Positions 34,410 to 43,978 of a DNA stretch of 64,000 bases are shown one piece after another; positions within the stretch are counted from its first letter, which is position 1, and the number at the start of each line of letters is the position of its first letter. This DNA comes from Maribacter algicola. Its GTDB lineage: Bacteria > Bacteroidota > Bacteroidia > Flavobacteriales > Flavobacteriaceae. The position numbers were made by a program, and so were the translations under genes. The stretch is taken from positions 1,054,001 to 1,118,000 of the forward strand of contig NZ_QUSX01000001.1 in the NCBI RefSeq assembly GCF_003933245.1, written 5' to 3'. The notes below the pieces were generated by a model that ran no database searches, was not told the origin of the DNA, and was given only the letters and a program-made list of their open reading frames with translations.

Positions 34410-35480
34410 TTAAAAAAGGCTCAATTGTCCCGTCTTATATTGCCCATGTAATTCCGTATTCAAGACCGGAAACTTTTTGTCCTTAAAGTAGTTGCGTTTT
34501 GCAAGACGTACCATATCATGGATTTGCTTGGCAATGGTTCCTTCCCCTTTACTTCTAATACCAAAGCGGCTATCGTTTAAGGTGCCTCCGTGACATTCCT
34601 TGATTTGGTTAAGCACCTTGTCCGCCCTATCGGGTAGGGTCTTGCGGATCCAATCGGTAAAAATACCACCAATGGCACCATTCAATCGCACCACGGTAAA
34701 AGCAAAGGATACCGCCCCATTCTCCGAGACCGCTTTGGCCAAATCCATAATCTCATGGCTATTGATTCCCGGAATGATAGGTGCCAACATCGCATTGACT
34801 GGTATGCCATTGTCGGACAGTACTTTTATCGTCTTCAGCCTTTTGGGGATGGAGGCGGTTCTCGGTTCCAAAATCCGACGAGTTACCTCTTTTAAGGAAG
34901 TTACCGACACGTTCACACCTATCAAACCGTAGTTGTTCAGTTCCTTTAGAAGGTCTAAATCCCTTAAAATCAAGGCATTTTTGGTGATGATGCCCACAGG
35001 ATGCTTGTATTTTAAAAAGACCTCCAAACAAGCTCGGGTAATTTTAAATTCCTGTTCCGCTGGTTGGTAGCAATCCGTATTGCCGGACAGCACGATGGTG
35101 CAGGCTTTCCAGGATTTGCTTCTTAGCTTTGCCTCCAGTAATTTGGGGGCATCTTTTTTAACGAGAATCTTTCGCTCAAAATCCAAGCCCGCACTGTAAC
35201 CCCAGTATTCGTGGCTATTTCTTGCATAGCAATAGACACATCCATGTTCGCACCCTTGATAGGGATTCATGGAATACATCATCCCAACATCGGGACTTGT
35301 GACTTCGTTGACAATCGTCTTTGGAAAAATAGGAATGTACTGAGTTTTGTTTTTATCGGCCGGCTCACCTTCCAATCGGCAGAACTCCAGAAAATCGTCC
35401 CGAGTCTCATAACTATATTGAAGGAATTTGTTGGGCGTATTTTCCTGTGCCCCTCTTCCTTTTATAGGGGAATTATTCAT
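34410..35480 (-). CDS. PA0069-family radical SAM protein
   Basis: A 356-residue cytosolic enzyme with the radical SAM cluster C77-X3-C81-X2-C84 (GCEHGCVYCYARN). Sections such as NPYQGCEHG, TIVLSGNTDCYQPAE and GVNVSVTSL match the PA0069/Rv2578c family, sometimes called spore photoproduct lyase-related. Substrate is unknown. No obvious partner gene is present. Confidence 0.9.
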   Translation of the reverse strand: MNNSPIKGRGAQENTPNKFLQYSYETRDDFLEFCRLEGEPADKNKTQYIPIFPKTIVNEVTSPDVGMMYSMNPYQGCEHGCVYCYARNSHEYWGYSAGLDFERKILVKKDAPKLLEAKLRSKSWKACTIVLSGNTDCYQPAEQEFKITRACLEVFLKYKHPVGIITKNALILRDLDLLKELNNYGLIGVNVSVTSLKEVTRRILEPRTASIPKRLKTIKVLSDNGIPVNAMLAPIIPGINSHEIMDLAKAVSENGAVSFAFTVVRLNGAIGGIFTDWIRKTLPDRADKVLNQIKECHGGTLNDSRFGIRSKGEGTIAKQIHDMVRLAKRNYFKDKKFPVLNTELHGQYKTGQLSLF

Positions 35481-35527
35481 TTTAATGGATTTATTCCAAA
35501 AATATGGAATTAATCCATTAAAAGATA

Positions 35528-37078
35528 TTATTTAACGGCTACTTGGACCAATTGTTTTTTTGTCCCTCTTTTGGCGTAGAACATGAGCTCGTCATGCAAT
35601 TTGTCTATGTAGGGTTTGGAAACCATTAGGGGCAAGCGGGCATCGGTATCATCGATAACCTTTTCATAGTTCATGCGGCCATGTTCATCCAACTTGATCA
35701 AAAACACGTTCCTGTTCCTGCTCAATCCCTGTTTGAACATGATGCGTTCGTCACTTAACTGTTGTGGGTTTTCGGCCGAGGTACTGATAAAAAAGTAGGT
35801 AGTATCGTCTTTGGTAAGGGAACTGTACGAGGCGTAGGCCCCATCGCCTTGGGTAACTTCGGTCTTGTTTATATTTCTGGCCCAGATCAAGTCGCCCTCC
35901 CCGCTCAGTTTGGCACTTACAATGTCGTTGTGGTGATACCTGGTGACCAACACCCTACCGCCACTGCTGTTTGCCTGCGTACTGGTACTGGTGAAATACT
36001 CTTCTGCATTGAATAGAATATTACCCATGGATGTTATGCTCATACCTTTGAATACCAAATCTTTCAGGGTCTTGTCTTCTTCCCTACCAAACTTGTCCAT
36101 CATGAACTGTTCTGAAAACGAATTGAACTTTTGACTTTCTATTTCCAAGGTCCTCGGATTCAATTTAAAGTAGGAGATGCCGTTGTAACGGTTATCCTTT
36201 CTATCGGCATAGAAACCTAGACACAATAATTCCTTGCCCTTAAAAATTGGTTTTAGGGCCTCTGGAAACTTTCCGGGCGTATAAAACGATTGGGTGCTGC
36301 CTCCTGTTTTTGAAACACGTACCATTTCATATTGGAACTTGCGCTCCGTGGCATTGAACCTCTTTTTCTTGAAATAAGCCTTCCCTACCAAGTATACATT
36401 GCTCAAGTCTTCCGAGAAGGTGATTGTCTCAAAGGCGTAATTTTTTTCCTCTACTTCTGCCGAAAAATCATGCTCCATCAATTTGTTCAGTCCCGCATCA
36501 AAAACATGGATATAGTGCTGGTTGTTCTTACCCTTTTTAAAGTGGGTTGTTATGGCAAAGGCCGATTTCTCATCGTTAAATAGCACCGATGTAGTGAACC
36601 CCGATGTAAAATTCCTATTGTAGTAATTACGGTCCAGCGGCTCAGCTACGGGATCCGATGGAATTGTCAAAATTGTCTCCTTGGTGAACTGGTAATCCGT
36701 ATACGGACTTCTATGAATTTGGTATTCATAAGCCATCGTATCATAATTGTACTCCAAGAAAAGTAAGTATGCCTGACCGTTCTTGATATAGGCATCCACA
36801 AAATTGGCATTTTTCAACTTGTAATTGAATTCGGAAAGCAGTTCCAAATCCTCATTGTAATGTTCAATAAAATACCCCTTGGGTTTTAGCACGATTCCCG
36901 TGTAGTAGGCCCTAACAATGACGGTTCCGCCTTTGCCATCGTCCGCAATGGCCAAAAGATTGGAATATTTGTATTTGTCATTGTATTTTTCGCCAATGTT
37001 ATAGGCAACATCGGCCTGTTGGGCAACTGAAAGGTTTACTATTGCCAAAAACAGTACTAGGAAAATTGTTCTAAACAT
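35528..37078 (-). CDS. hypothetical exported protein, beta-propeller-like
   Basis: A 516-residue protein with a signal peptide (FLVLFLAIVNLSVAQ). I do not recognise a named family. Regularly spaced strands of the type YIHVFDAGLNKLMEHDF, NVYLVGKAYF and FLIKLDEHGRMNYEK suggest a propeller-like repeat fold. It is the last gene of a minus-strand unit, 16 nt after the enoyl-CoA hydratase gene. Confidence 0.7.
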   Translation of the reverse strand: MFRTIFLVLFLAIVNLSVAQQADVAYNIGEKYNDKYKYSNLLAIADDGKGGTVIVRAYYTGIVLKPKGYFIEHYNEDLELLSEFNYKLKNANFVDAYIKNGQAYLLFLEYNYDTMAYEYQIHRSPYTDYQFTKETILTIPSDPVAEPLDRNYYNRNFTSGFTTSVLFNDEKSAFAITTHFKKGKNNQHYIHVFDAGLNKLMEHDFSAEVEEKNYAFETITFSEDLSNVYLVGKAYFKKKRFNATERKFQYEMVRVSKTGGSTQSFYTPGKFPEALKPIFKGKELLCLGFYADRKDNRYNGISYFKLNPRTLEIESQKFNSFSEQFMMDKFGREEDKTLKDLVFKGMSITSMGNILFNAEEYFTSTSTQANSSGGRVLVTRYHHNDIVSAKLSGEGDLIWARNINKTEVTQGDGAYASYSSLTKDDTTYFFISTSAENPQQLSDERIMFKQGLSRNRNVFLIKLDEHGRMNYEKVIDDTDARLPLMVSKPYIDKLHDELMFYAKRGTKKQLVQVAVK

Positions 37079-37094
37079 GTTAGGTTCGCTTTAC

Positions 37095-37877
37095 CTACGA
37101 ACCCGGAAAATCAGCTTTTCTTTTTTCTAAAAATGCCGTGGTGCCCTCAGCAAAATCATCCGTTCCAAAACACGCCCCAAAAGCCTCAATTTCCTGCTCG
37201 TAGCCATTTACAGTATTCATAAAACCCGCATTTACCGCTTTTATTGCATGGGATATGGCGACGGAGGAATTATTACTGATCTTTTCAGCCAATTTGTGGC
37301 ATAAAGGTAGTAGTTCCTCTTGGGTAACGACATGGTTTACCAAGCCGTAATTTTTTGCCTGATCGGCAGAAATCATTCCTGCGGTCATGATCATTTCCAT
37401 GGCCCTTCCTTTACCCACCAATTGGGGAAGGCGCTGGGTACCCCCATAACCCGGAATCACGCCAAGGGACACCTCGGGAAGGCCCATTTTTGCGTTATCG
37501 CTCGCCACCCGAAAGTGACAGGCCATGGCCAGCTCCAACCCGCCACCCAAGGCAAAACCGTTTACCGCGGCGATGACCGGTTTGGAAAGTTTCTCCACAA
37601 AATCAAACAATAGTTCCTGTCCTTTGGCGGCCAATTTCTTTCCCTTTTTAACCGAAAAATCGGCAAACTCGGAAATATCGGCCCCGGCCACAAAAGCCTT
37701 ATCCCCGCTACCGGTTATGATTAGCACTTTTACTTCTGTATCATCCTCCAATTCAGATATGGCCTCATGAAGTTCTTGGATGGTTTCCCTATTCAGGGCA
37801 TTTAGTTTTTTTGGCCTATTGATAGTGATAGTTGCAACGGCATCTAAAATTTCCACTAGTATTGTTTCGTAAGACAT
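37095..37877 (-). CDS. enoyl-CoA hydratase/isomerase family protein
   Basis: A 260-residue cytosolic crotonase-fold enzyme that hydrates trans-2-enoyl-CoA in fatty acid or amino acid breakdown. The two catalytic glutamates are E115 (ALGGGLELAMAC) and E135 (LPEVSLGVIPG), spaced 20 residues as in rat enoyl-CoA hydratase. The oxyanion segment AGADISEF is present. It follows the histidine kinase gene by 12 nt. Confidence 0.93.
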   Translation of the reverse strand: MSYETILVEILDAVATITINRPKKLNALNRETIQELHEAISELEDDTEVKVLIITGSGDKAFVAGADISEFADFSVKKGKKLAAKGQELLFDFVEKLSKPVIAAVNGFALGGGLELAMACHFRVASDNAKMGLPEVSLGVIPGYGGTQRLPQLVGKGRAMEMIMTAGMISADQAKNYGLVNHVVTQEELLPLCHKLAEKISNNSSVAISHAIKAVNAGFMNTVNGYEQEIEAFGACFGTDDFAEGTTAFLEKRKADFPGS

Positions 37878-37889
37878 GTTCTTTCGCTT

Positions 37890-39362
37890 TTATTTTATAG
37901 TTTTCATTCTTCCAACCCTAGGGAATTTAACACAAAAAACAGTGCCCTTCCCTGGCTGGGACGTGAAATTAATGCTCCCTTTGTAAGTTTCTACGATATT
38001 CTTTACCATTCCCAGACCAAGTCCCATCCCACTGGTCTTTGTGGTGAACTTGGGTTCAAAAATCTTGTCCTCAAAATCCTTTTCAATACCAATACCGTTG
38101 TCCGCAACGGAAATCTTGACCATATCCCCATCAATGGCCACGGATACCAAAATCCTAGGGGAATCATGTTCATCGGGTATGGCCTGGATGGCGTTTTTTA
38201 CCAAATTGGTAACGACGCGTATCAATTGGGTCCGATCCAATTTTGCAATAATTTCCTCTTCTTCGGCGATAAAATGGATGTACTCCTCATTGAATATATC
38301 CAGAGCCAGTTTAACTATTTTTACCACGTTAAGGGTCTCGTTCTGCTGTGCTGGCATTTCCGCAAAACTAGAAAAGGCCGAGGCAATACTGCTCATGGTA
38401 TCGATCTGCTGGATGAGCGTTTTGGAGTATTCCGCAACCTTTTCCGTAATATTGGGATCCTTGGGGTCAAATTTAAGTTGAAAGCTTTGAACGCTCAACC
38501 GCATAGGGGTCAGTGGATTTTTAATTTCATGGGCCACCTGTTTGGCCATTTCCCTCCAAGCCTGTTCCCTTTCGCTTTTGGCCAGTTTCGCCGCACTTAT
38601 ACTTAGTTCATCGATCATGGCATTGTAGGAGGAAATCAATTTCTCTATTTCCTCACCGGGCTTTTCCAAATGAATTTTCTCGTTCCTTCGGGTAAGGTCG
38701 GTCCGTTCCATCATATCGCTTATTGCCTCCAAGGATCGCGTGATGTATTTTGATATAAAATAAGCCAACCCAATGGCCAATAGGAACATGAGAAAATATA
38801 CGCCGCCCAAGCGCGCCAAAAACTCGTTTAACTCCTTATCGTTGAATGAATTATCTTCAAAATAGGGTAAGTTCAGTATTCCTATGGGCTTAAACTGACG
38901 GTCCGCTATGTAGGTATACGAAGCCTGATACTGGTCGCCCGCGGCCTTATTCCGCTCCACATACCTTTTATCAACACTAACGTCCAGGTGGTTTAAGATT
39001 TCAGCATCTAGACACATGGAAATTGGATCATTTTCAATCTTGGGCCTTGAGCTTTTGATCAACTCACCTTCCAAACTATAAATGTTGAAATTCATGTTCT
39101 GTACCACAGCGATTTCATAAATTTCCTCTTTGAAAATGAGTCCGAGATTCTCCGTGGTGACCGGATAGGTAGTTTTTTGAATGGTCAAATCGATGCTCTG
39201 TCTAATCTGCTCTTCCTTCCGCTCCATCCTGTTTTCATGGTAATCCCTATTGATTTCCCTAAACTGATAGATGGTAACACCCAAAATTAGCACGGAAGCG
39301 ATCAGCACCAATAAAATCATTGATACGAAGATGCGAGACCGTAAAGAGAATCTACTTAACAA
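37890..39362 (-). CDS. sensor histidine kinase with HAMP domain
   Basis: A 490-residue inner-membrane kinase. TM1 is at about 11-30, a periplasmic sensor at 35-185, TM2 at about 186-205, HAMP at about 205-258, phosphoacceptor H278 in AHEIKNPLTPMRLS, and the ATPase with NLVKNAIQAI, VADNGIGIE and GMGLGLGMVKN. The AHEIKNPLTP box is that of NtrY-like kinases. No response regulator gene is adjacent, so the partner lies elsewhere. Confidence 0.93.
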   Translation of the reverse strand: MLSRFSLRSRIFVSMILLVLIASVLILGVTIYQFREINRDYHENRMERKEEQIRQSIDLTIQKTTYPVTTENLGLIFKEEIYEIAVVQNMNFNIYSLEGELIKSSRPKIENDPISMCLDAEILNHLDVSVDKRYVERNKAAGDQYQASYTYIADRQFKPIGILNLPYFEDNSFNDKELNEFLARLGGVYFLMFLLAIGLAYFISKYITRSLEAISDMMERTDLTRRNEKIHLEKPGEEIEKLISSYNAMIDELSISAAKLAKSEREQAWREMAKQVAHEIKNPLTPMRLSVQSFQLKFDPKDPNITEKVAEYSKTLIQQIDTMSSIASAFSSFAEMPAQQNETLNVVKIVKLALDIFNEEYIHFIAEEEEIIAKLDRTQLIRVVTNLVKNAIQAIPDEHDSPRILVSVAIDGDMVKISVADNGIGIEKDFEDKIFEPKFTTKTSGMGLGLGMVKNIVETYKGSINFTSQPGKGTVFCVKFPRVGRMKTIK

Positions 39363-39411
39363 AAGTTTGACGTTTCGTTCAAAGTTAGCAAATATCGCAC
39401 CAAAGCGGGTT

Positions 39412-39485
39412 CAAAATCAAGTGCAAACGCAAATCTCAAGTGCAAGCTCAAAAATCAAGTTCAAGTTCAAGCTTACATTCAAACT
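39412..39485. repeat. degenerate CAAGTTCAA-type direct repeats upstream of kinase gene
   Basis: Multiple variants of a TCAAGT/GCAAG unit follow one another (CAAGTGCAAACGCAAATCTC, then TCAAGTGCAAG, TCAAGTTCAAGTTCAAGC). The same type of sequence occurs at 40086-40150 on the other side of the hemJ gene. No coding ORF is likely here. Confidence 0.5.
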
Positions 39486-39525
39486 CTAGTTTCTAGTTAA
39501 ATTATAAAAAGGGATATCAAAATTA

Positions 39526-40077
39526 TTATGCTTCCGGATTCTTGTTTCGGATTCGTTTGTAAAGCTTGATGCCCAGCATCAAAAGGATTCCCAAAACAAT
39601 GATGCCTACGACGCCAAAAATCCAACTGAAGGCGCTTTTTAAAATGACCAAAAAGACCACGGCAAATAGGATTAGGGTAGCCCCTTCGTTCCAAATGCGC
39701 ATGTAATTGGAGGAGTATTTGATATCATCCTGCTGGAATCTCTTAAATATGAGGTGATTTTTTAAGTGATACACAATCAGCAATAGTACAAACCCCAATT
39801 TAATATGCATCCAGGGTTGTTGCAACCACTGGGGCATTAAGACCAATAACCAAATGGCAAATATAGTAGCCAGAATTGCGGAGGGCCATGTGATGATATA
39901 CCATAGCCGTTTTTCCATCAACTTAAATTGGGTACTCAAGATTTCTCGCTCTACCTCGGGTTTTTGTTGCGCTTCGATATGATAAATAAACAATCTTGGG
40001 ATATAAAAAAGACCAGCAAACCAGGTAATCACGAAAATCAGGTGCAGGGCTTTTATATAATTATAATATTCGGTCAT
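39526..40077 (-). CDS. hemJ: CopD-family protein, HemJ-type protoporphyrinogen oxidase
   Basis: A 183-residue membrane protein with about four helices. The family signature is in the first helix, YIKALHLIFVITWFAGLFYIPRL, with the conserved His, and KLMEKRLWYIITWP follows. HemJ oxidises protoporphyrinogen IX in heme synthesis where HemG or HemY are absent. The gene lies between two patches of degenerate low-complexity repeats. Confidence 0.82.
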   Translation of the reverse strand: MTEYYNYIKALHLIFVITWFAGLFYIPRLFIYHIEAQQKPEVEREILSTQFKLMEKRLWYIITWPSAILATIFAIWLLVLMPQWLQQPWMHIKLGFVLLLIVYHLKNHLIFKRFQQDDIKYSSNYMRIWNEGATLILFAVVFLVILKSAFSWIFGVVGIIVLGILLMLGIKLYKRIRNKNPEA

Positions 40078-40085
40078 ATCCTGTT

Positions 40086-40150
40086 AAAATCAAACTCAAA
40101 TACAAGTGCAAAAAACAAATTCAAATACAAGAGTCAAGTTCAAGTTCAAA
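40086..40150. repeat. degenerate CAAATTCAA/CAAGTTCAA direct repeats upstream of hemJ
   Basis: Variants of TCAAAT, ACAAGTGCAA and CAAGTTCAAG repeat here, as at 39412-39485. They lie directly before the hemJ start on the minus strand, so they may sit in its promoter or leader. Confidence 0.5.
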
Positions 40151-40176
40151 CACTTATTATTTCCAGAAGGATTTCA

Positions 40177-40268
40177 ATAACTCACCATCCCACTAACTCA
40201 CTATGTCACTATATCACTAACTCACTAACTCACTAACTCACTAACTCACCATCCCACTAAATCACTAA
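40177..40268. repeat. tandem octamer repeat (ACTCACTA)n
   Basis: About 90 nt of the 8-base unit ACTCACTA and variants. The longer phrase AACTCACCATCCCACTAA occurs at 40179 and again at 40243, exactly 64 nt (8 units) later, which shows the array keeps an 8-nt phase. It lies between the BNR protein gene and hemJ. There are no spacers, so it is not a CRISPR array. Confidence 0.75.
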
Positions 40269-40323
40269 TAAAACAGTTACAAAACAAAACGATAAACGTT
40301 CAAAAGAAAGAACAATTAATTAA

Positions 40324-43300
40324 CTACTTCGGATTTAAAGCCCCAATACCAGCTTCCCAAAGTGCCTTGTTATACGCCGGTATGTCGGTATTTAGCAAGG
40401 CTTCTCCCCTGGCCTTTAATGGTATCCATTGCTTATCCAATTCCTGTTTTCTATCCAAGTTGGATTTGTTTACTCTTGGAATGCTACCGCTGGTCTGATT
40501 CAACAAGAACAGATATTCCGCCGTAAATTTGTTGGGGAAATTCTCCACATCATCATAGGCCTGCGACTTTCTTTGGACCATATCTGCGTCCCAATCCTTC
40601 ATTTTTTCCAACAGTGCTTCACCTTTTGATTTTAAGGTTTCATCCTCGATTTCCTTCAACACTTCCTTTAGGTCTTTCTGAACCTCAAAAAGGGTATTGA
40701 CCATTTTATGCATCTCGGTAATCTTCTGTTCCATTTCGCTCATTAACACATCATACTCCTCAAATTGTCCGGGTTTCATTTCAATGGTTGGAATCGGTTT
40801 GATCTCACCTTGCGTGGTTACTGTCTTCCCATCCATAGTAAGCGTTATGGTATACATTCCAGGAATTTCCTGGTGTCCCCTAAAGTTGGCCTCTATATAC
40901 ACGCCTGGAATTCCTGGAACTATTGAATGGCCCATATCCCATACAAACCGATTCAAGCCTTCATTTTTTGGCAATACAGGGGCCGGAGGGGCTCCCCCGC
41001 CGTTATGTGGTATATAGTCTTTGTCCTTTTCCGAACTAAAACTGCGAATCAATTTCCCTTTGGAATCCTTGATTTCCATGGTAAGCTTGGTGGAATCATT
41101 CAATTTTGGCAATTCGTAATACAGTACCATACCGTTCGCCGGATTGACCCCGTCAAAGGCATCCGTGGCAGTAACCTCCTTGGCATTGCTGCTCATGGGA
41201 CTTCCCCAAGAACCGGCGTAGGCCGCACTTGGCTTCAATAATTTCAGCCCCTTTTTGGCTGGTTCATACTGGCTAATGGTATTGATATTGTCCAAAATCC
41301 AGAAAGATCGGCCCGAGGTCGCCATGATTAAATCCCCTCTATGCACCTTTAAATCCAACACGGGGGTTACCGGTAAATTCAACTGAAAAGGCTCCCATGC
41401 TTTGCCACCGTTCCACGAAATGTACATACCGAGTTCCGTACCCGCATATAGCAAATCCCTTTTATTTTCATCTTCCCTGACCACCCTTGTAAAGGCTCCG
41501 TAAGGAATTCCATCGCTTATATTGGTCCAGGTTTTACCATAATCCGCTGTTTTGTAAAGGGCCGGAGTGTAGTCGTTGAACTTGTATCGGGTGGTGGCGA
41601 TGTATGCCGTAGCGGGGTCATGAGGTGATACCTCGATGGCATTGATCAAGCATTCGCTAAGTCCTTTTGGGGTTACATTGTCCCAGGTTTCCCCACCGTT
41701 TTTGGTAATGTGTACCAATCCATCGTCACTTCCCGTCCAGAACACACCCTTTTCATGCGGCGACTCTATCATATAGGCCAGGGTTCCGTAGTTTTCCGCG
41801 CCTACCGCCTCATTGGTGTAAGGTCCGCCACCGTTTCCTTGCTTGGCATCGATATCCCTCGTTAGATCGGGAGAGATTTCTTCCCAGGTAACCCCCATAT
41901 CGCGTGTGCGTAAAACCAATTGCGCGCCATGGTAGTACGTACCAGGTTCGTGGATGGAACCAATAATCGGGGCATTCCAGTTGTACAGATATTTCATGTT
42001 CCTAGCTTCCCTTCCCAAATACTGAATGGGGGCGGCCATGATATTCGTGGAACTTTTGGTTTCCGTATCAAGGACTTCGATAGTTCCCAAATAACTGCCA
42101 CCAAGCACGTATCTTGGGTTATCTGGGTCAAAGGCCAAAAAGGCACTTTCACCACCGGCGGAATAGGTCCAATCCTCCTCCGTTATACCGCCTCTGCCAA
42201 GCGACAAGCTGGCGATTCGCACCGAGGTATTGTCCTGCTGCCCGCCGTAGATATTGTAGGGGAACAGGTTATCGACACTTATTCTATAAAACTGGGCCGT
42301 TGGCATATTGTCCTGAGCAGACCAAGTTTTACCATAATCAAAGGTAATGGTAGCCCCTCCGTCATCGGCCAACACCATATTTTTGGAATTATCCGGGTTT
42401 ATCCACAAATCGTGTGTATCCCCATGCGGTACATCAATGGTTTCCCAAGTCTTCCCTCCATCTTCGGAACGGAACATCGCTGCACTCAACACATACACGG
42501 TATCTTCATCATTGGGGTCCGCAAAAACTTCAATGTAATACCAGGCACGTTGTACCAGTCTATTATCTCCACTCACCATGGACCAGGATTCCCCTGCATC
42601 GTTGGAGACGAAGAGTCCGCCCTTGTCCGCATTGGAATCACTTTCTATCAATGCATATACCTTATTAGAATTGGCAGGGCTAACGGCTATGGCCATTTTT
42701 CCCTTTTCCTCTGGAAGGCCTTCGTGTATTTTTTTCCAGGTCTCTCCGGCATCGGTGGATTTGTAGAGTCCGCTGCCTTCCCCGCCACTGATTACCATAT
42801 TGGGTTTGCGTTGGTGCTCCCACATGGCCACGTACATAATTTCAGGATAATTGGCATCCATAGAAAGTTCTGCCGCACCGGTCAGATTATTCACGAAAAG
42901 GGTGTTTTTCCAAGTTTTCCCTCCATCGACGGATTTGTAGACCCCTCTTTCGGGATTGCCGTCAAATAGCGCCCCTTGGGCAGCTACATAGACAATATCC
43001 GGATTGGTTGGATGAATGATAATACGCGAGATATGCTGTGTTTTTTCCAATCCTACATGTTGCCATGTTTTACCGGCATCGGTGGATTTGTATACACCAT
43101 CTCCGTAAGACGTCATCACTCCCCTTGGAGCGTGCTCGCCCATACCGCAGAATAGAATGTTTGGATTCGATTTTGAAACGGCTACGGCGCCAACGGAACC
43201 CGTTTTGAAATAACCATCGGAGATGTTTTCCCATTTCTGACCGGCGGTCTCGGTTTTCCAAAGTCCACCCCCTGTGGTGCCCATATAATAGGTCATCGGG

Positions 43301-43452
43301 TCACCGATAACCCCGCTTGCCGTAACCGAACGCCCACCTCTAAAGGGTCCTATATTGCGGTATTTCATAGGTTTGAAATACTCATTGGCCGATTGGGCAA
43401 AGGTGGCGCTGCACGAGAGCAGCATCAATAATACTAGATATTTACTTTTCAT
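40324..43452 (-). CDS. BNR/VPS10 sortilin-like beta-propeller exported protein
   Basis: A 1,042-residue secreted protein with a signal peptide ([16 protein letters not shown]). It contains many Asp-box/BNR motifs such as [22 protein letters not shown] and [10 protein letters not shown], which form two or more propellers over about 25-700. The C-terminal part is a beta domain followed by a helical segment. Often annotated as glycosyl hydrolase, but no glycosidase active site is evident, so a binding or surface role is equally possible. It is a paralog of the gene at 43979. Confidence 0.85.
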   Translation of the reverse strand: MKSKYLVLLMLLSCSATFAQSANEYFKPMKYRNIGPFRGGRSVTASGVIGDPMTYYMGTTGGGLWKTETAGQKWENISDGYFKTGSVGAVAVSKSNPNILFCGMGEHAPRGVMTSYGDGVYKSTDAGKTWQHVGLEKTQHISRIIIHPTNPDIVYVAAQGALFDGNPERGVYKSVDGGKTWKNTLFVNNLTGAAELSMDANYPEIMYVAMWEHQRKPNMVISGGEGSGLYKSTDAGETWKKIHEGLPEEKGKMAIAVSPANSNKVYALIESDSNADKGGLFVSNDAGESWSMVSGDNRLVQRAWYYIEVFADPNDEDTVYVLSAAMFRSEDGGKTWETIDVPHGDTHDLWINPDNSKNMVLADDGGATITFDYGKTWSAQDNMPTAQFYRISVDNLFPYNIYGGQQDNTSVRIASLSLGRGGITEEDWTYSAGGESAFLAFDPDNPRYVLGGSYLGTIEVLDTETKSSTNIMAAPIQYLGREARNMKYLYNWNAPIIGSIHEPGTYYHGAQLVLRTRDMGVTWEEISPDLTRDIDAKQGNGGGPYTNEAVGAENYGTLAYMIESPHEKGVFWTGSDDGLVHITKNGGETWDNVTPKGLSECLINAIEVSPHDPATAYIATTRYKFNDYTPALYKTADYGKTWTNISDGIPYGAFTRVVREDENKRDLLYAGTELGMYISWNGGKAWEPFQLNLPVTPVLDLKVHRGDLIMATSGRSFWILDNINTISQYEPAKKGLKLLKPSAAYAGSWGSPMSSNAKEVTATDAFDGVNPANGMVLYYELPKLNDSTKLTMEIKDSKGKLIRSFSSEKDKDYIPHNGGGAPPAPVLPKNEGLNRFVWDMGHSIVPGIPGVYIEANFRGHQEIPGMYTITLTMDGKTVTTQGEIKPIPTIEMKPGQFEEYDVLMSEMEQKITEMHKMVNTLFEVQKDLKEVLKEIEDETLKSKGEALLEKMKDWDADMVQRKSQAYDDVENFPNKFTAEYLFLLNQTSGSIPRVNKSNLDRKQELDKQWIPLKARGEALLNTDIPAYNKALWEAGIGALNPK

Positions 43453-43530
43453 TTTACATGATTGGTTTATTCCTTTTTCGAGTTTTATTCTTATTAACTT
43501 GTGTTATGTCAAGATTAGTGAACCAAAGCT

Positions 43531-43554
43531 TCTCGACTCCGCTCGAAGTGACAG
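43531..43554 (+). repeat. palindromic-family repeat, copy 1 (downstream of GIY-YIG gene)
   Basis: TCTCGACTCCGCTCGAAGTG followed by ACAG. It is the same 24-mer, with one base changed, as 43944-43967, and the inverse is at 43901-43924. It ends 11 nt from the GIY-YIG stop. Confidence 0.85.
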
Positions 43555-43565
43555 TTGTAGTTCAG

Positions 43566-43877
43566 TTAGTCCTTATTCTTAAAATTGGTTTCATTTTTAC
43601 ATATGGAGAATAACTTTAATATATCATAGTCCCCATTTGCCAATGCCATTTTCTTCGCCCTACTCCATTTCTTTATTTTCTTTTCAAATTTTTCCGCTTG
43701 TTCAAATTGCATAAATTCTTGATGCCAAATGATAATAACAGGTCGACGTTTAGAAGTATATGAATTATCGTTAAAACCGTAGTTGTGTTCTCTTATTCGT
43801 CTTTCTAAATCATTGGTTAAACCTATGTAAATACTTTCATCAGCACATTGAGCCATATAAACATAATAATATCGCAT
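43566..43877 (-). CDS. small GIY-YIG nuclease-domain protein
   Basis: A 103-residue protein that is nearly all GIY-YIG domain: YYVYMAQ at 4-10, SIYIGLTNDLERRIREHN at 15-32, and WHQEFMQFEQAEKFEKKIK further on. Members of this UPF0213/YhbQ-like group are short, often multicopy in Bacteroidota, and of unknown function. It stands between two paralogous BNR genes and is bracketed by three copies of a GC-rich palindromic repeat, 11 nt after its stop and 23 nt before its start. That suggests a mobile unit or a role in spreading the repeats. The alternative is a resident nuclease next to unrelated repeats. Confidence 0.9.
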   Translation of the reverse strand: MRYYYVYMAQCADESIYIGLTNDLERRIREHNYGFNDNSYTSKRRPVIIIWHQEFMQFEQAEKFEKKIKKWSRAKKMALANGDYDILKLFSICKNETNFKNKD

Positions 43878-43900
43878 TGAACTTATTTAAAACTAAAAGA

Positions 43901-43967
43901 CTGTCAGGTCGAGCGGAGTCGAGACCCATGTTCCGGGGCTTCTTCTCGACTCCGCTCGAAGAGACAG
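43901..43967. repeat. palindromic repeat pair (inverted arms) upstream of GIY-YIG gene
   Basis: Left arm 43901-43924 (CTGTCAGGTCGAGCGGAGTC then GAGA) and right arm 43944-43967 are inverted copies with three mismatches, separated by a 19-nt loop. The right arm is a near-identical direct copy of 43531-43554. Together they could fold into a long hairpin, as REP elements do. Confidence 0.85.
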
Positions 43968-43978
43968 GTGTCATTTAT

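Noticed and set aside
40177..40268. Possible CRISPR array
   Set aside because: Units are 8 nt and contiguous with no spacers, and no cas gene is present.
41920..42969. 349-codon open frame antisense to the BNR protein gene
   Set aside because: It lies wholly within a well-supported gene on the other strand and has no signal, domain or sensible composition; it is a mirror of repeated Asp-box codons.
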